A stretch of DNA of 51,117 bases from Comamonadaceae bacterium (GTDB taxonomy: Bacteria; Pseudomonadota; Gammaproteobacteria; Burkholderiales; Burkholderiaceae_C): the NCBI GenBank assembly GCA_947373245.1, contig CANBWY010000007.1, forward strand, positions 1 through 51,117, in the 5' to 3' direction. Under the pieces are notes generated by a model, which was given only the letters and a program-made list of their open reading frames with translations, did not search any database and was not told where the DNA came from. Shown one piece after another: positions 16,682 to 26,146 of the stretch (positions within the stretch are counted from its first letter, which is position 1; each line of letters opens with the position of its first letter). Position numbers and translations under genes: made by a program.

Positions 16682-17644
16682 ATGAAAAAAATCCTCGCCT
16701 TTGGGCTGTCTTGTGTGGTCCTCCTGCTAGGGGGGCCGAGTTTGGTCCACGCCCAAAAATTCCCTGATAAACCGATCAAATTGGTGGTGCCTTTTCCGCC
16801 CGGTGGAAACACGGACCGTGTGGCGCGTCTGTATGCCCTCAAACTGAGCGACGCCCTGGGCCAACCCGTGGTGGTGGACAACAAGGCAGGCGCCACCGGC
16901 AACATTGGGTTGCAAGCTGTGGCCAAATCCGCAGCCGATGGCTACACCATCGTGATTGGTGACTTGAGTAGCTTGATCGTCAACAAATACGCCAATCCCC
17001 AACTCCCGTTTGATGCCTTCACAGACTTGACGCCGATCTCCAAGGTGGCGGAGGTCTCGATTGTGATCACGGCAAGACCCGATTTGCCAGTTTCGAATAT
17101 GAGCGAATTCTTGGCTTTGGCCAAAAAGAATCCTGGCAAATATAACTACGCCACCAGCGGTGTTGGCAGCATTGGTCACCTGTCATTCGAGTTGATCAAA
17201 TCCATGGCCGACGTGGATGTGCGCCACATCGCCTACAAAGGCGGCGGCCCAGCCGTGACGGATCTAATTGGCGGGCATGTGGATTTGGTTGTGGATGGTG
17301 CGGCGCTGCCTTTTGTGCTGGACGGCAAGATCAAGGCCTTGGCCACCACCGGACCTCGTTTAGGCGTCATTCCCAAGGTGCCCACGGTGGCAGAGTCGGG
17401 GGTCAAGGGCTATATGGTCACCAACTGGTGGTGTTTTCTGGCACCAGCTAATACGCCACCAGCCATTGTCAAAGTTCTCAATGATGAAATTCAGAAAATC
17501 GCGAACGCGCCTGACGTGAAAGCCAACCTAGAAAAGGCTGGGATCATTCCTGTGGCCAATAGCTCGGACGAGATGAAAAAACTCATGCGCGACGATTACG
17601 ACAAGATGGGTGCCATCATCAAAAAAGCCAACATCGAATTTTGA
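16682..17644 (+). CDS. Bug/TctC family tripartite tricarboxylate transporter binding protein
   Basis: A 320-residue periplasmic solute-binding protein. The signal peptide MKKILAFGLSCVVLLLGGPSLVHA is followed by the family start FPDKPIKLVVPFPPGGNTDRVAR, and later by the conserved GAAGNIG-like stretch (AGATGNIGLQAVAKS) and the SGVGSIGHLS loop. The open frame starts at 16412 inside the sulfatase, but the signal peptide fixes the start at 16682, with GGAGAC as ribosome site. No TctA/TctB membrane genes are nearby, as is usual for these greatly expanded 'orphan' proteins of Burkholderiales. It probably captures the sulfatase substrate or product. Confidence 0.92.
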   Translation: MKKILAFGLSCVVLLLGGPSLVHAQKFPDKPIKLVVPFPPGGNTDRVARLYALKLSDALGQPVVVDNKAGATGNIGLQAVAKSAADGYTIVIGDLSSLIVNKYANPQLPFDAFTDLTPISKVAEVSIVITARPDLPVSNMSEFLALAKKNPGKYNYATSGVGSIGHLSFELIKSMADVDVRHIAYKGGGPAVTDLIGGHVDLVVDGAALPFVLDGKIKALATTGPRLGVIPKVPTVAESGVKGYMVTNWWCFLAPANTPPAIVKVLNDEIQKIANAPDVKANLEKAGIIPVANSSDEMKKLMRDDYDKMGAIIKKANIEF

Positions 17645-17670
17645 AAATCCCAAGCCGCCTGCTTGGCTAG

Positions 17671-18852
17671 CTAGGTGGATGACGCGTCTTGGCGTTTGAA
17701 CGGACTGCGCTCGGCCAAGTGGTCAAGGTAGTTGTCAACCCCCGCAGACTCGCGTTCAAGAAAGCGTTCTACGGCATCTGCAAAAGCGGGATGGTCCAGC
17801 CAGTGTGCGCTGTAGGTGGCCACGGGCATGAGGGCGCGAGCCATTTTGTGTTCGCCTTGGGCGCCGCCTTCAAAGCGTTGCACCCCGTTGGCGATGCACC
17901 AGCTGAGGGGTTGGTAGTAGCAGGCTTCAAAATGCAAGCAGTCCACACGCGCTAGCGCACCCCAGTAGCGGCCATAAGCCACAGCGTGTGGCGTGCCTAA
18001 ACCTTGCACGGCAACCAAGCTACTGGCAATGGCGTGGCCATGACGTTCGGCAATGAACAGGACCCAGTTGTCTGGCATGTCCTGTTGCATGTGCGCGAAG
18101 AAAGCGCGTGTGAGGTAGGGCGCGTTGCCGTGTTCGAGGTAGGTACGTTCGTAGCAGTGGTAGAAAAAATCCCAGTCCGCGCTGCTGATGGCCGTGCCCA
18201 CGCAGGTGCGAAATGTCACGCCTGCATCGACCACGCGGCGGCGTTCTTGTTTGATTTTCTTGCGCTTGTCTTGCGAGAGGCTGGCCAAGAAAGCGTCGAA
18301 GTGACCAAAGCGCGTGCCTTGTGCATCGGCGTTGTGCCAATGAAATTGCACGGTTTGGCGTTGCATCAGACCCAATGCGTTGCAGGCTTTCCGGTCAGCG
18401 GGACTGGTGAACAGCAGATGCAGTGATGAGAGCTGGTGCTTGCGGGCCACCTCCAACAGGGCTTGCAGCAGCGCTTGGCGCGCGCCAGCGTCGAGCGCCA
18501 ACAAGCGCGAACCGGGCACGGGTGTGAAGGGCACGGCGCTGGTCCCTTTGGGGTAATAGTTCAGACCATGGTCGGCGTAGGCATTGGCCCAAGCCCAGTC
18601 GAACACGTATTCGCCGTAGGAATGCCCCTTGACGTACAGCGCTGCGGCAGCGGCCAACTGCTCGCCTTGCCAAAGCGTCACAAACTGGGGCGTCCAGCCT
18701 GTCTCGGGCGTAGCGCTGCCGCTGGTGTGCAGCGCGCCAAGGTAGGCGTGTTGCATGAAGGGAGAGGGTACGTCTTGCTGGGCAAGCAAGGCATCCCATG
18801 CTGCGGCCGGGATATCGCTTGGGTTCGCGTGGACGCGAATGACATAATCCAT
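17671..18852 (-). CDS. DUF482 / peptidogalycan-type GNAT acyltransferase-like protein
   Basis: A 393-residue protein of the DUF482 family (COG3146), related in fold to FemX/GNAT acyltransferases. Features are the N-terminal PSPFMQHAYLGAL stretch, YGEYVFDWAWANAY and SLSQDKRKKIKQERRRV, and the C-terminal HFEACYYQPLSWCIANGVQRFEGGAQGEHKMAR, all shared by the family. The reaction is unknown; links to cell-envelope modification are only inferred from the fold. It is divergent from nadE with just 44 bases between the two starts, so their promoters must overlap. Confidence 0.82.
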   Translation of the reverse strand: MDYVIRVHANPSDIPAAAWDALLAQQDVPSPFMQHAYLGALHTSGSATPETGWTPQFVTLWQGEQLAAAAALYVKGHSYGEYVFDWAWANAYADHGLNYYPKGTSAVPFTPVPGSRLLALDAGARQALLQALLEVARKHQLSSLHLLFTSPADRKACNALGLMQRQTVQFHWHNADAQGTRFGHFDAFLASLSQDKRKKIKQERRRVVDAGVTFRTCVGTAISSADWDFFYHCYERTYLEHGNAPYLTRAFFAHMQQDMPDNWVLFIAERHGHAIASSLVAVQGLGTPHAVAYGRYWGALARVDCLHFEACYYQPLSWCIANGVQRFEGGAQGEHKMARALMPVATYSAHWLDHPAFADAVERFLERESAGVDNYLDHLAERSPFKRQDASST

Positions 18853-18896
18853 TTGCTTTTTAAACCTGTTTGACTTTGGACAATGTGCCTGCTGCC

Positions 18897-20564
18897 ATGA
18901 CTCTCAAAATTTGTGTTGCTCAGTTGAATTTCGTGGTGGGTGACATGGCGGGGAACGCCCAAAAAATCATCGACTGCGCAACCGCTGCCTATCAAGAGGG
19001 TGCTCGCTTGGTGCTCACGCCTGAGTTGTCGCTGTGCGGTTATGCCGCCGAAGACTTGTTCCTCCGCCCCTCGTTCATCACGGCCTGCGATGATGCCTTG
19101 AAAACGGTGTCCGCTGCGCTGAGCGGGTTAAAGGGTTTGCATGTGGTGGTGGGCCACCCCTCGGGTGGCGACGAGCGCACACGCTCGGTGTCGGTGCAAC
19201 ACCGCTTGAATATGGCCAGCGTGCTGTGCGAGGGGCGCGTCGTAGCCGCTTACGCCAAGCGCGAGTTGCCCAATTACCAAGTGTTTGACGAGCGTCGTTA
19301 TTTCTTACCTGGCCACCAAGCCTGCGTGTTTGAGGTCGATGGCGTGAAAGTGGGTTTGCTGATTTGCGAAGACGCTTGGTTTGATGCGCCTGCGCTGGAT
19401 GCCAAAGCGGCGGGGGCGGAATTGTTGGCCGTGATCAACGCCTCACCGTTTCACGTGGGCAAAGGGGACGAGCGCGAACAGGCCATGCGTGGCCGCGTGC
19501 AAGCCACAGACTTGCCTTTGATTTACGCGCATTTGGTGGGCGGTCAAGATGAGGTGGTGTTTGAAGGCCGTTCGTTTGCCCTCAACGCCAACGGCGCCTT
19601 GGCCGGCCGTGCGCCTAGTTTTGAAGTGGCCTCGTTTGCGGTGAATGCGTCTAAAGGCGCGCCCGGTGGCCTTCAGTTGTCGGCTTCTGTGGCTGCGGAT
19701 GGCTCGCTTGAAGCCGACCTGTGGCATGCCTTGGTGCTGGGCGTGCGCGACTACATCGGCAAAAACGGGTTTCCTGGCGCGCTGCTGGGCTTGTCTGGCG
19801 GCATTGATTCAGCCTTGGTGTTGGCCATTGCTGTGGACGCCTTGGGTGCAGAGAGGGTGCGCACGGTGATGATGCCGTCACCCTACACCGCCGAAATCAG
19901 TTGGGTGGATGCACGTGACATGGCCAAGCGCCTGGGTGTGCGCTATGACGAAGTGTCTATCGTGCCGGAGTTTGAAGCGTTTTTGGGCTCACTCAAAGCC
20001 GACTTTGAAGGCACGGCACTTGATACCACTGAAGAGAACATCCAAGCCCGTATTCGCGGCACGCTGTTGATGGCTTTGTCGAATAAGTTTGGCGCTATCG
20101 TCTTGACCACGGGCAACAAGAGCGAGATGGCCACAGGTTACTGCACGCTGTACGGTGATATGGCGGGCGGCTTTGCCGTCATCAAAGATGTGGCCAAGAC
20201 CTTGGTGTTCAAACTGGCGCGCTGGCGCAACGCCCACGACCCCTATGGCACGGGGACAGAACCCATTCCCGAACGCATCATCACGCGCCCACCCAGCGCT
20301 GAGTTGCGCCCTGACCAAACCGACCAAGACAGTTTGCCGCCGTATGAGGTGTTGGATGAAATCGTTTCGCGCTTCATGGAAAACGACCAAAGCTCCGACG
20401 AAATCATCGCAGCAGGCTTTGCGGTTGCTGATGTGGAGAAAGTGACACGGTTGATCCGTATCAACGAGTACAAACGCCGCCAATCGCCGGTGGGCGTGCG
20501 TGTCACCCATCGTAGTTTTGGCAAGGATTGGCGTTATCCTATAACCAATAAATTTCGTGCCTGA
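18897..20564 (+). CDS. nadE: glutamine-dependent NAD+ synthase
   Basis: Makes NAD+ from deamido-NAD+, ATP and glutamine. The 555-residue protein has a nitrilase-type glutaminase domain (Glu43 in TPELSLCGY, Lys in AKRELPNY, catalytic Cys in LLICEDAWF) and a C-terminal ATP-pyrophosphatase synthetase domain with LGLSGGIDSAL and TGNKSEMATGYCTLYGDMAGG. The frame opens at 18870, but MTLKICVAQLNF at 18897 is the family start. glnB follows 37 bases later on the same strand. PII proteins are known to control glutamine-dependent NadE in other proteobacteria, so the linkage may be functional. Confidence 0.96.
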   Translation: MTLKICVAQLNFVVGDMAGNAQKIIDCATAAYQEGARLVLTPELSLCGYAAEDLFLRPSFITACDDALKTVSAALSGLKGLHVVVGHPSGGDERTRSVSVQHRLNMASVLCEGRVVAAYAKRELPNYQVFDERRYFLPGHQACVFEVDGVKVGLLICEDAWFDAPALDAKAAGAELLAVINASPFHVGKGDEREQAMRGRVQATDLPLIYAHLVGGQDEVVFEGRSFALNANGALAGRAPSFEVASFAVNASKGAPGGLQLSASVAADGSLEADLWHALVLGVRDYIGKNGFPGALLGLSGGIDSALVLAIAVDALGAERVRTVMMPSPYTAEISWVDARDMAKRLGVRYDEVSIVPEFEAFLGSLKADFEGTALDTTEENIQARIRGTLLMALSNKFGAIVLTTGNKSEMATGYCTLYGDMAGGFAVIKDVAKTLVFKLARWRNAHDPYGTGTEPIPERIITRPPSAELRPDQTDQDSLPPYEVLDEIVSRFMENDQSSDEIIAAGFAVADVEKVTRLIRINEYKRRQSPVGVRVTHRSFGKDWRYPITNKFRA

Positions 20565-20583
20565 ACACAGGCCTTTTCATTGA

Positions 20584-21524
<941 letters not shown>

Positions 21525-21531
21525 GGTGGTT

Positions 21532-21915
21532 TTAAGCGGTGAAGAAGTTGACGCGTATGGCCGCAGCCCAAACGGCAAGGCACAGCAGCAAGCTCAAGAG
21601 CACGGCAGCACTGCCCACATCTTTGGCGCGTTTGGCTAATTCGTGCCATTCGGGGCCAATGCGGTCAATGGCAGACTCAATGCCAGTGTTGAGCAACTCA
21701 ACGACCATGACACAGACCACGGTGCCTGCCAAAAGCGCAGTTTCTACCCAAGTGTGGCCGACGTAAAAAGCCAAGGGAACCATGATTAAGCCGCCAATGG
21801 CTTCTTGGCGAAATGCCTTCTCGTGCCAGGCTGCTTTCAAGCCGCTGAGGGAGTAGCCCAAGGCGTGCCAAACGCGATTCAAGCCGATTCTTTGTTTTTG
21901 TGGATTTGCACTCAT
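21532..21915 (-). CDS. dgkA: diacylglycerol kinase
   Basis: A 127-residue integral inner-membrane kinase that phosphorylates diacylglycerol released during membrane-derived oligosaccharide and lipid turnover. Three hydrophobic segments are visible (about 42-62, 63-80 and 103-124), plus the catalytic signature ELLNTGIESAIDRIG and the following KDVGSAAV. The N-terminal amphipathic part (RVWHALGYSLSGLKAAW) is typical. It lies 24 bases after the RDD gene and 7 bases before the LOG gene, as the fifth gene of a minus-strand run that begins at the sigma factor. Confidence 0.93.
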   Translation of the reverse strand: MSANPQKQRIGLNRVWHALGYSLSGLKAAWHEKAFRQEAIGGLIMVPLAFYVGHTWVETALLAGTVVCVMVVELLNTGIESAIDRIGPEWHELAKRAKDVGSAAVLLSLLLCLAVWAAAIRVNFFTA

Positions 21916-21939
21916 GTGCTCAACTGTAATGGCTGAGGC

Positions 21940-22434
21940 TCAGCCGATGAGAGGTTCGGAATTCACCAAACGAGTACCCGCGAGGGCGTCGTGCCAAAAC
22001 TGGCGTTGCGGATGAAAGCGGCTCAACAAAGCCCATACCGCCACCCAGCCTAAGAACAAAACAGCCAACTCGCCGCCTGATAAGCCAAGCGGTGCGAGCA
22101 AGGCCAGCGGGGGAATGAACCACACCCAGCTCAGCAGGTAACGCACGAAGGCGCGTTGCTGTGTGATGGCTTGGCCCGATGTGTCGACCAGACGAATGTG
22201 CCAAGTTTTCATGGCCAAGGTCTGACCTTTGTGACCAAACCAAGTGAAGTAAATACCAATCACCAAAAAGAGAAAGGCTTGCAGACCGTGGCGGTTGTCG
22301 AGCGCATGCCGTGACTGGCTGAGGGTGCTGAACAAATAGCCTGAGATGAACAACACGCCAAACAAGAGTAAACCTTCGTAGGCCCAACACGCCATGCGGC
22401 GGCTCAGGCGAGGTGCCATCAAACTTGAAGTCAT
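21940..22434 (-). CDS. RDD family membrane protein
   Basis: A 164-residue protein with three to four hydrophobic segments and the family pattern: an N-terminal Arg in the first membrane helix region (LSRRMACWAYEGLLLFGVLF), a second helix (FLFLVIGIYFTWF), then GQTLAMKTWHIRLVD and a final helix pair before FWHDALAGTRLV. Function is unknown; some RDD proteins act in ion exchange or assist envelope functions. The start overlaps the DUF3106 stop as ATGA, placing it firmly in the sigma factor operon. Confidence 0.85.
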   Translation of the reverse strand: MTSSLMAPRLSRRMACWAYEGLLLFGVLFISGYLFSTLSQSRHALDNRHGLQAFLFLVIGIYFTWFGHKGQTLAMKTWHIRLVDTSGQAITQQRAFVRYLLSWVWFIPPLALLAPLGLSGGELAVLFLGWVAVWALLSRFHPQRQFWHDALAGTRLVNSEPLIG

Positions 22435-23090
22435 TGGGGGCTGGTTGTGCTTTCAGTCGCGGGTGCCACGGGTGCACTCGTTGGGTTCGCCAAATTGGGC
22501 AACAGCGTAGCGGGTGCAGCTTGGTCAGTGGCAATGCGAGGTAATGCTTTGTTGGCGTTCGCAGTTGGCGGCGTGGTGAGCTTGGTTGATGCCAAGGGTT
22601 TGACGGCAGGTGCTGCGCCCACAGTCGGTTTGATTTGCTGTGCGGCGAGTTTTTGCTTGGCTTCAGCCGAGAGGGCCTGGTAAGCCTCCCATTTGGCTTT
22701 TTTATCTTCTTGCAGCAACTGTTGCGCATCCGCGTAATTGAAGCGTGCGGCTATGCGTTGTTGCGCGCTCAGTGCCGCCCATTCACGCATGCGGCTTTGA
22801 ACGGTTGTTTGTTCTTCGGCAGACAACTGGGCAAAGTTTTGAGAAATGGCCAACCACTTGCGCTTGTGTGGCTCGTTCATGGTGGGCCACAGCTGTGCCA
22901 AAGGTGCAAGTGCTTGCTGCTGAGACTCCGTTAAATCCATCCAAAGGGGACGACCCGGCAGGCTAGATGCAGGCTTAGAAGGCGCCAAGGATGCAGTTTG
23001 CGCACTGACCATCTCGCCAGTGGAAAACACCACGCCAATCAACAGGAGTTGGGCCGTGAGTGTGGCAATGATCGAACGTGTCAAAAGCAT
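22431..23090 (-). CDS. DUF3106 exported protein
   Basis: A 219-residue protein with an N-terminal signal peptide (TRSIIATLTAQLLLIGVVFSTGEMVSA) and a DUF3106 core at about residues 48-145: repeats of short helices built on W.DL...QQQALAPLAQLW, KRKWLAISQNFAQLSAEEQ and MREWAALSAQQR. The pattern of Leu-Ser-x-x-Gln-Gln steps recalls small periplasmic stress sensors such as the CpxP/RcnR-like helical proteins, but that is only a resemblance. The last 70 residues are a Pro/Ala/Thr-rich tail. It sits 8 bases after DUF3619 and overlaps the RDD gene. A periplasmic partner for the operon's sigma factor is plausible. Confidence 0.82.
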   Translation of the reverse strand: MLLTRSIIATLTAQLLLIGVVFSTGEMVSAQTASLAPSKPASSLPGRPLWMDLTESQQQALAPLAQLWPTMNEPHKRKWLAISQNFAQLSAEEQTTVQSRMREWAALSAQQRIAARFNYADAQQLLQEDKKAKWEAYQALSAEAKQKLAAQQIKPTVGAAPAVKPLASTKLTTPPTANANKALPRIATDQAAPATLLPNLANPTSAPVAPATESTTSPQ

Positions 23091-23098
23091 AGAGGCGT

Positions 23099-23533
23099 TT
23101 ATTCTTTCGATTCGCTGGCAACCGGGTTCTTCAAGAACTGAAGAAATCCAGGGTCGGCATACGCCGCAGGAGGCAAATCATCGATGAGCAGGGCTGAGTC
23201 GACCTCGGCCAGCTCGTTGGTTCGGTCGTCATCCATGAAGTTTTGGATGAGCGCCAAGCCAGCCACCAAGGCAATCAGCGGCAACAAGGAGGCCAAGCGG
23301 CTCCAAATGTTCAGACCTTCATCACCAAAGTTCAGCAAGGCCGTCCCATTTTGCTGAATCACAGCTGGACTCATTTGCAACTGGATTTGCGGCTTCAAAC
23401 GAGCGGCCACAGCACGGGTACGTGCGGCGCGCAGGCGTTCAGAGATGTCGTGGGGCAGCTCTAAGCTGGCGGAATTCAGTTGGGCAGCAATGCGCAAACC
23501 AAATTCGTCTTGGCTGTTTGCAATTTGTGTCAT
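23099..23533 (-). CDS. DUF3619 membrane protein, possible anti-sigma factor
   Basis: A 144-residue protein starting MTQIANSQDEFG. The N-terminal 65 residues are helical and charged, the centre has one membrane segment (LASLLPLIALVAGLALIQNF, about 79-98), and the C-terminal 45 residues are acidic. DUF3619 genes follow this type of sigma factor across Burkholderiales. A cytoplasmic helical domain, one membrane span and direct coupling to a sigma gene is the usual build of an anti-sigma factor, so I infer that role; no zinc-binding HxxxCxxC motif is present. The start overlaps the sigma factor stop as ATGA. Confidence 0.8.
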   Translation of the reverse strand: MTQIANSQDEFGLRIAAQLNSASLELPHDISERLRAARTRAVAARLKPQIQLQMSPAVIQQNGTALLNFGDEGLNIWSRLASLLPLIALVAGLALIQNFMDDDRTNELAEVDSALLIDDLPPAAYADPGFLQFLKNPVASESKE

Positions 23534-24096
23534 GGTTGAATTCCTTTGTCTTTGAGTGCCTTGCTCAGCGCGAGCACCGCGCGAGAGCAATGTGTTTTGA
23601 CGCTTCCTTCGGAGCAGCCCATGGCTGCGGCAGTCTCGGAAACATCAAAGTCCTCCCAATAACGCAGCAAGAAGGCTTCTCGTTGACGCGCTGGTAAATT
23701 TTGTATCTCTTTTTCAATGTCATGGACATTGGCGATGCTGGCGAAGTTTTCCTCCGCACTTTGCGTGATTTGGCTGTCGTTGTCGAGGGTTAATGACTCT
23801 AGAAGGTCAAATTCGCCTTTTTCTTTGTCCGAATCGAAGTCACTGAAGTTGCTGAACAGTGCTTTTCGGGTTTTGTTGCGTCTGAACCAGTCGAGCGTGG
23901 TGTTTGACAAGATTCGGTGAAACAGCATGGGCAATTCGGCGGCGGGCTTGTCGCCGTAGTGCTCGGCGAGCTTCATCATGCTGTCTTGAACGATGTCCAA
24001 GGCTGCCTCATCGTCGCGAACGTGATACACCGAGCGTTTGAAGGCCCGTTTTTCGACGCTTTTGAGGAAGTCTGACAGTTCTTGTTCGGTGGCCAC
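23530..24096 (-). CDS. sigma-70 family RNA polymerase sigma factor (ECF-like)
   Basis: Directs RNA polymerase to a special promoter set. Region 2 is visible in the first 75 residues (SVYHVRDDEAALDIVQDSMMKLAEHYGD), and region 4 with its helix-turn-helix near the end (LPARQREAFLLRYWEDFDVSETAAAMGCSEGSVKTHCSRAVLAL). I choose the GTG at 24096 (VATEQELSDFLKSVEKR, 188 residues), where related proteins begin; an in-frame ATG at 24189 is the alternative. The signal sensed is unknown. DUF3619, DUF3106 and RDD genes follow without gaps. The 260 bases between this start and ilvB must hold promoters for both directions, but I cannot name them and see no leader peptide there. Confidence 0.88.
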   Translation of the reverse strand: MATEQELSDFLKSVEKRAFKRSVYHVRDDEAALDIVQDSMMKLAEHYGDKPAAELPMLFHRILSNTTLDWFRRNKTRKALFSNFSDFDSDKEKGEFDLLESLTLDNDSQITQSAEENFASIANVHDIEKEIQNLPARQREAFLLRYWEDFDVSETAAAMGCSEGSVKTHCSRAVLALSKALKDKGIQP

Positions 24097-24356
24097 TGGA
24101 GAAGGGTCCAAGTTGAATCGGGCGCGATTATGGCATTCGCTCAGAGTTTTTACGCGCGTCAAAATAAATGGTGTTTGTCTTGATGCCATAATCTGAGGTT
24201 GCAATTCGACAAAAAAAGGCAAACGGGTCTGGGTCCGGCGCGAACAATGCGCCCATGGCTGAAGGTCCAAAGTTTCGATGCAGCCCCACAAGGGTTCGCC
24301 AAGAAGCACCCAAGGTTTTTCGTTGACGAAATTCACTCAGGTTAAAAGGTATAAAA

Positions 24357-26129
24357 ATGGAAAACACAAAGTCGGAATCGCATTCCGCAACTGCCACTGG
24401 CGGTCACACGCAAGAACTGATGGGCGCCGAGATCCTCGTGAAGGCGCTGCAAGCTGAAAATGTCAAGCACATCTGGGGTTACCCCGGCGGCTCAGTTCTC
24501 TATATTTACGACGCGCTTTACAACCAAAACACGATTCAACACGTGTTGGTTCGCCATGAACAAGCCGCCGTTCACGCCGCTGACGGCTATGCCCGAGCAA
24601 CCGGCGATGTCGGCGTGGCCTTGGTGACTTCTGGCCCAGGCGCCACCAATGCGGTGACCGGCATTGCGACCGCTTATATGGACAGCATTCCGATGGTCAT
24701 CATCACCGGTCAAGTGCCCACGCACGCGATTGGCTTGGATGCTTTCCAAGAGTGCGACACCATTGGCATCACCCGCCCCATCGTCAAACACAATTTCTTG
24801 GTCAAAGACGTTCGCGACTTGGCCTTGACGATGAAAAAAGCGTTTCACATCGCACGCAGCGGCCGTCCCGGCCCTGTTGTGGTGGACATTCCAAAAGACG
24901 TGTCTTTTAAGAAGACGGCTTACGAAGGCTACCCCGGCGAAGTGCAAATGCGCTCGTACAACCCTGTGCGCAAGGGGCATGGCGGTCAAATTCGCAAGGC
25001 TTTGCAGCTGCTGATGGCGGCCAAGCGCCCCTACATTTATACCGGTGGCGGCGTGTTGCTCAGCAATGCATCACAAGAATTACGCACCTTGGTGGACATG
25101 TTGGGTTACCCCGTGACCAATACCTTGATGGGCTTGGGTGCCTATCCTGCGAGTGCGCCGAAGTTCTTGGGCATGTTGGGCATGCACGGCACGATTGAAG
25201 CCAACAACGCCATGCAAAATTGCGACGTGTTGCTGGCCGTGGGTGCACGTTTTGACGATCGCGTCATTGGTAACCCCAAGCACTTTGCGCAAAACGAACG
25301 CAAGATCATTCACATCGACATTGACCCATCGAGCATTTCCAAGCGCGTGAAGGTCGACATCCCCATCGTGGGCGACGTCAAAGACGTGTTGGTCGAGATG
25401 ATCGAGATGATCAAAGAATCTGGCTTGAAGCCTGATGCCGGCGCCTTGAGCAGCTGGTGGGAAACCATCGAGGCTTGGCGCAAGCGTGATTGCCTGAAGT
25501 ACGACCATGGCAACGGCGACGTCATCAAGCCACAGTACGTCATTGAGACGCTGCACAACATGACCAAGGGCACTGACACTTACATCACCTCTGACGTGGG
25601 TCAGCACCAGATGTGGGCAGCGCAGTACTATGGTTTTGATGAACCACGCCGCTGGATCAACTCCGGCGGCTTGGGCACCATGGGCGTGGGTATTCCTTAT
25701 GCCATGGGCATCAAGCTGGCCAAGCCAGACAGCGAAGTGTTCTGTGTGACAGGCGAGGGCTCGGTGCAAATGTGCATCCAAGAACTCTCCACCTGCTTGC
25801 AATACAACACACCGATCAAAATCATGGCCCTGAACAACCGTTACCTCGGCATGGTGCGTCAGTGGCAAGAGATTGAATACGAAGGCCGCTACAGCAGCAG
25901 CTACATGGATGCTTTGCCTAACTTCGTGAAATTGGCCGAGGCTTATGGTCACGTGGGCCTGTTGATTGAGCGCCCAGAAGACGTGGAGCCAGCCTTGCGT
26001 GAGGCACGCAAGCTCAAAGATCGCACGGTGTTCATGGACTTCCGCACCGATCCCACTGAGAACGTGTTCCCGATGGTCAAAGCTGGCAAGGGCATCACCG
26101 AAATGCTGCTCGGCAGCGAAGACCTGTGA
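24357..26129 (+). CDS. ilvB: acetolactate synthase, large (catalytic) subunit
   Basis: Thiamine-diphosphate enzyme making acetolactate (for valine and leucine) or acetohydroxybutyrate (for isoleucine). The 590-residue protein has the activating Glu68 (LVRHEQAAVHAADGYAR), the FAD-binding middle domain (GMLGMHGTIEANNAM) and the ThDP motif GEGSVQMC...ALNN. It could equally be called ilvI; the symbol reflects common usage. ilvH lies 17 bases downstream, then ilvC. Upstream (24190-24356) I looked for a Val/Leu/Ile-rich leader and found none, so control is probably not by the same attenuation as leuA. Confidence 0.97.
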   Translation: MENTKSESHSATATGGHTQELMGAEILVKALQAENVKHIWGYPGGSVLYIYDALYNQNTIQHVLVRHEQAAVHAADGYARATGDVGVALVTSGPGATNAVTGIATAYMDSIPMVIITGQVPTHAIGLDAFQECDTIGITRPIVKHNFLVKDVRDLALTMKKAFHIARSGRPGPVVVDIPKDVSFKKTAYEGYPGEVQMRSYNPVRKGHGGQIRKALQLLMAAKRPYIYTGGGVLLSNASQELRTLVDMLGYPVTNTLMGLGAYPASAPKFLGMLGMHGTIEANNAMQNCDVLLAVGARFDDRVIGNPKHFAQNERKIIHIDIDPSSISKRVKVDIPIVGDVKDVLVEMIEMIKESGLKPDAGALSSWWETIEAWRKRDCLKYDHGNGDVIKPQYVIETLHNMTKGTDTYITSDVGQHQMWAAQYYGFDEPRRWINSGGLGTMGVGIPYAMGIKLAKPDSEVFCVTGEGSVQMCIQELSTCLQYNTPIKIMALNNRYLGMVRQWQEIEYEGRYSSSYMDALPNFVKLAEAYGHVGLLIERPEDVEPALREARKLKDRTVFMDFRTDPTENVFPMVKAGKGITEMLLGSEDL

Positions 26130-26146
26130 ACGGGAAGGATGACAAC

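Noticed and set aside
17650-17666. Terminator after the Bug binding protein gene
   Set aside because: CCAAGC/GCTTGG forms only a 6-bp stem and no T-run follows; too weak to annotate.
21920-22729. A 269-residue minus-strand frame
   Set aside because: It overlaps the RDD and DUF3106 genes in another frame, has a basic Pro/Ser/Arg-rich composition and no membrane segments; it is a shadow frame.
24190-24356. Leader peptide or attenuator ahead of ilvB
   Set aside because: Short frames exist (for example starting near 24249) but none has a run of Val, Leu or Ile codons, and I see no terminator hairpin with a T-run.
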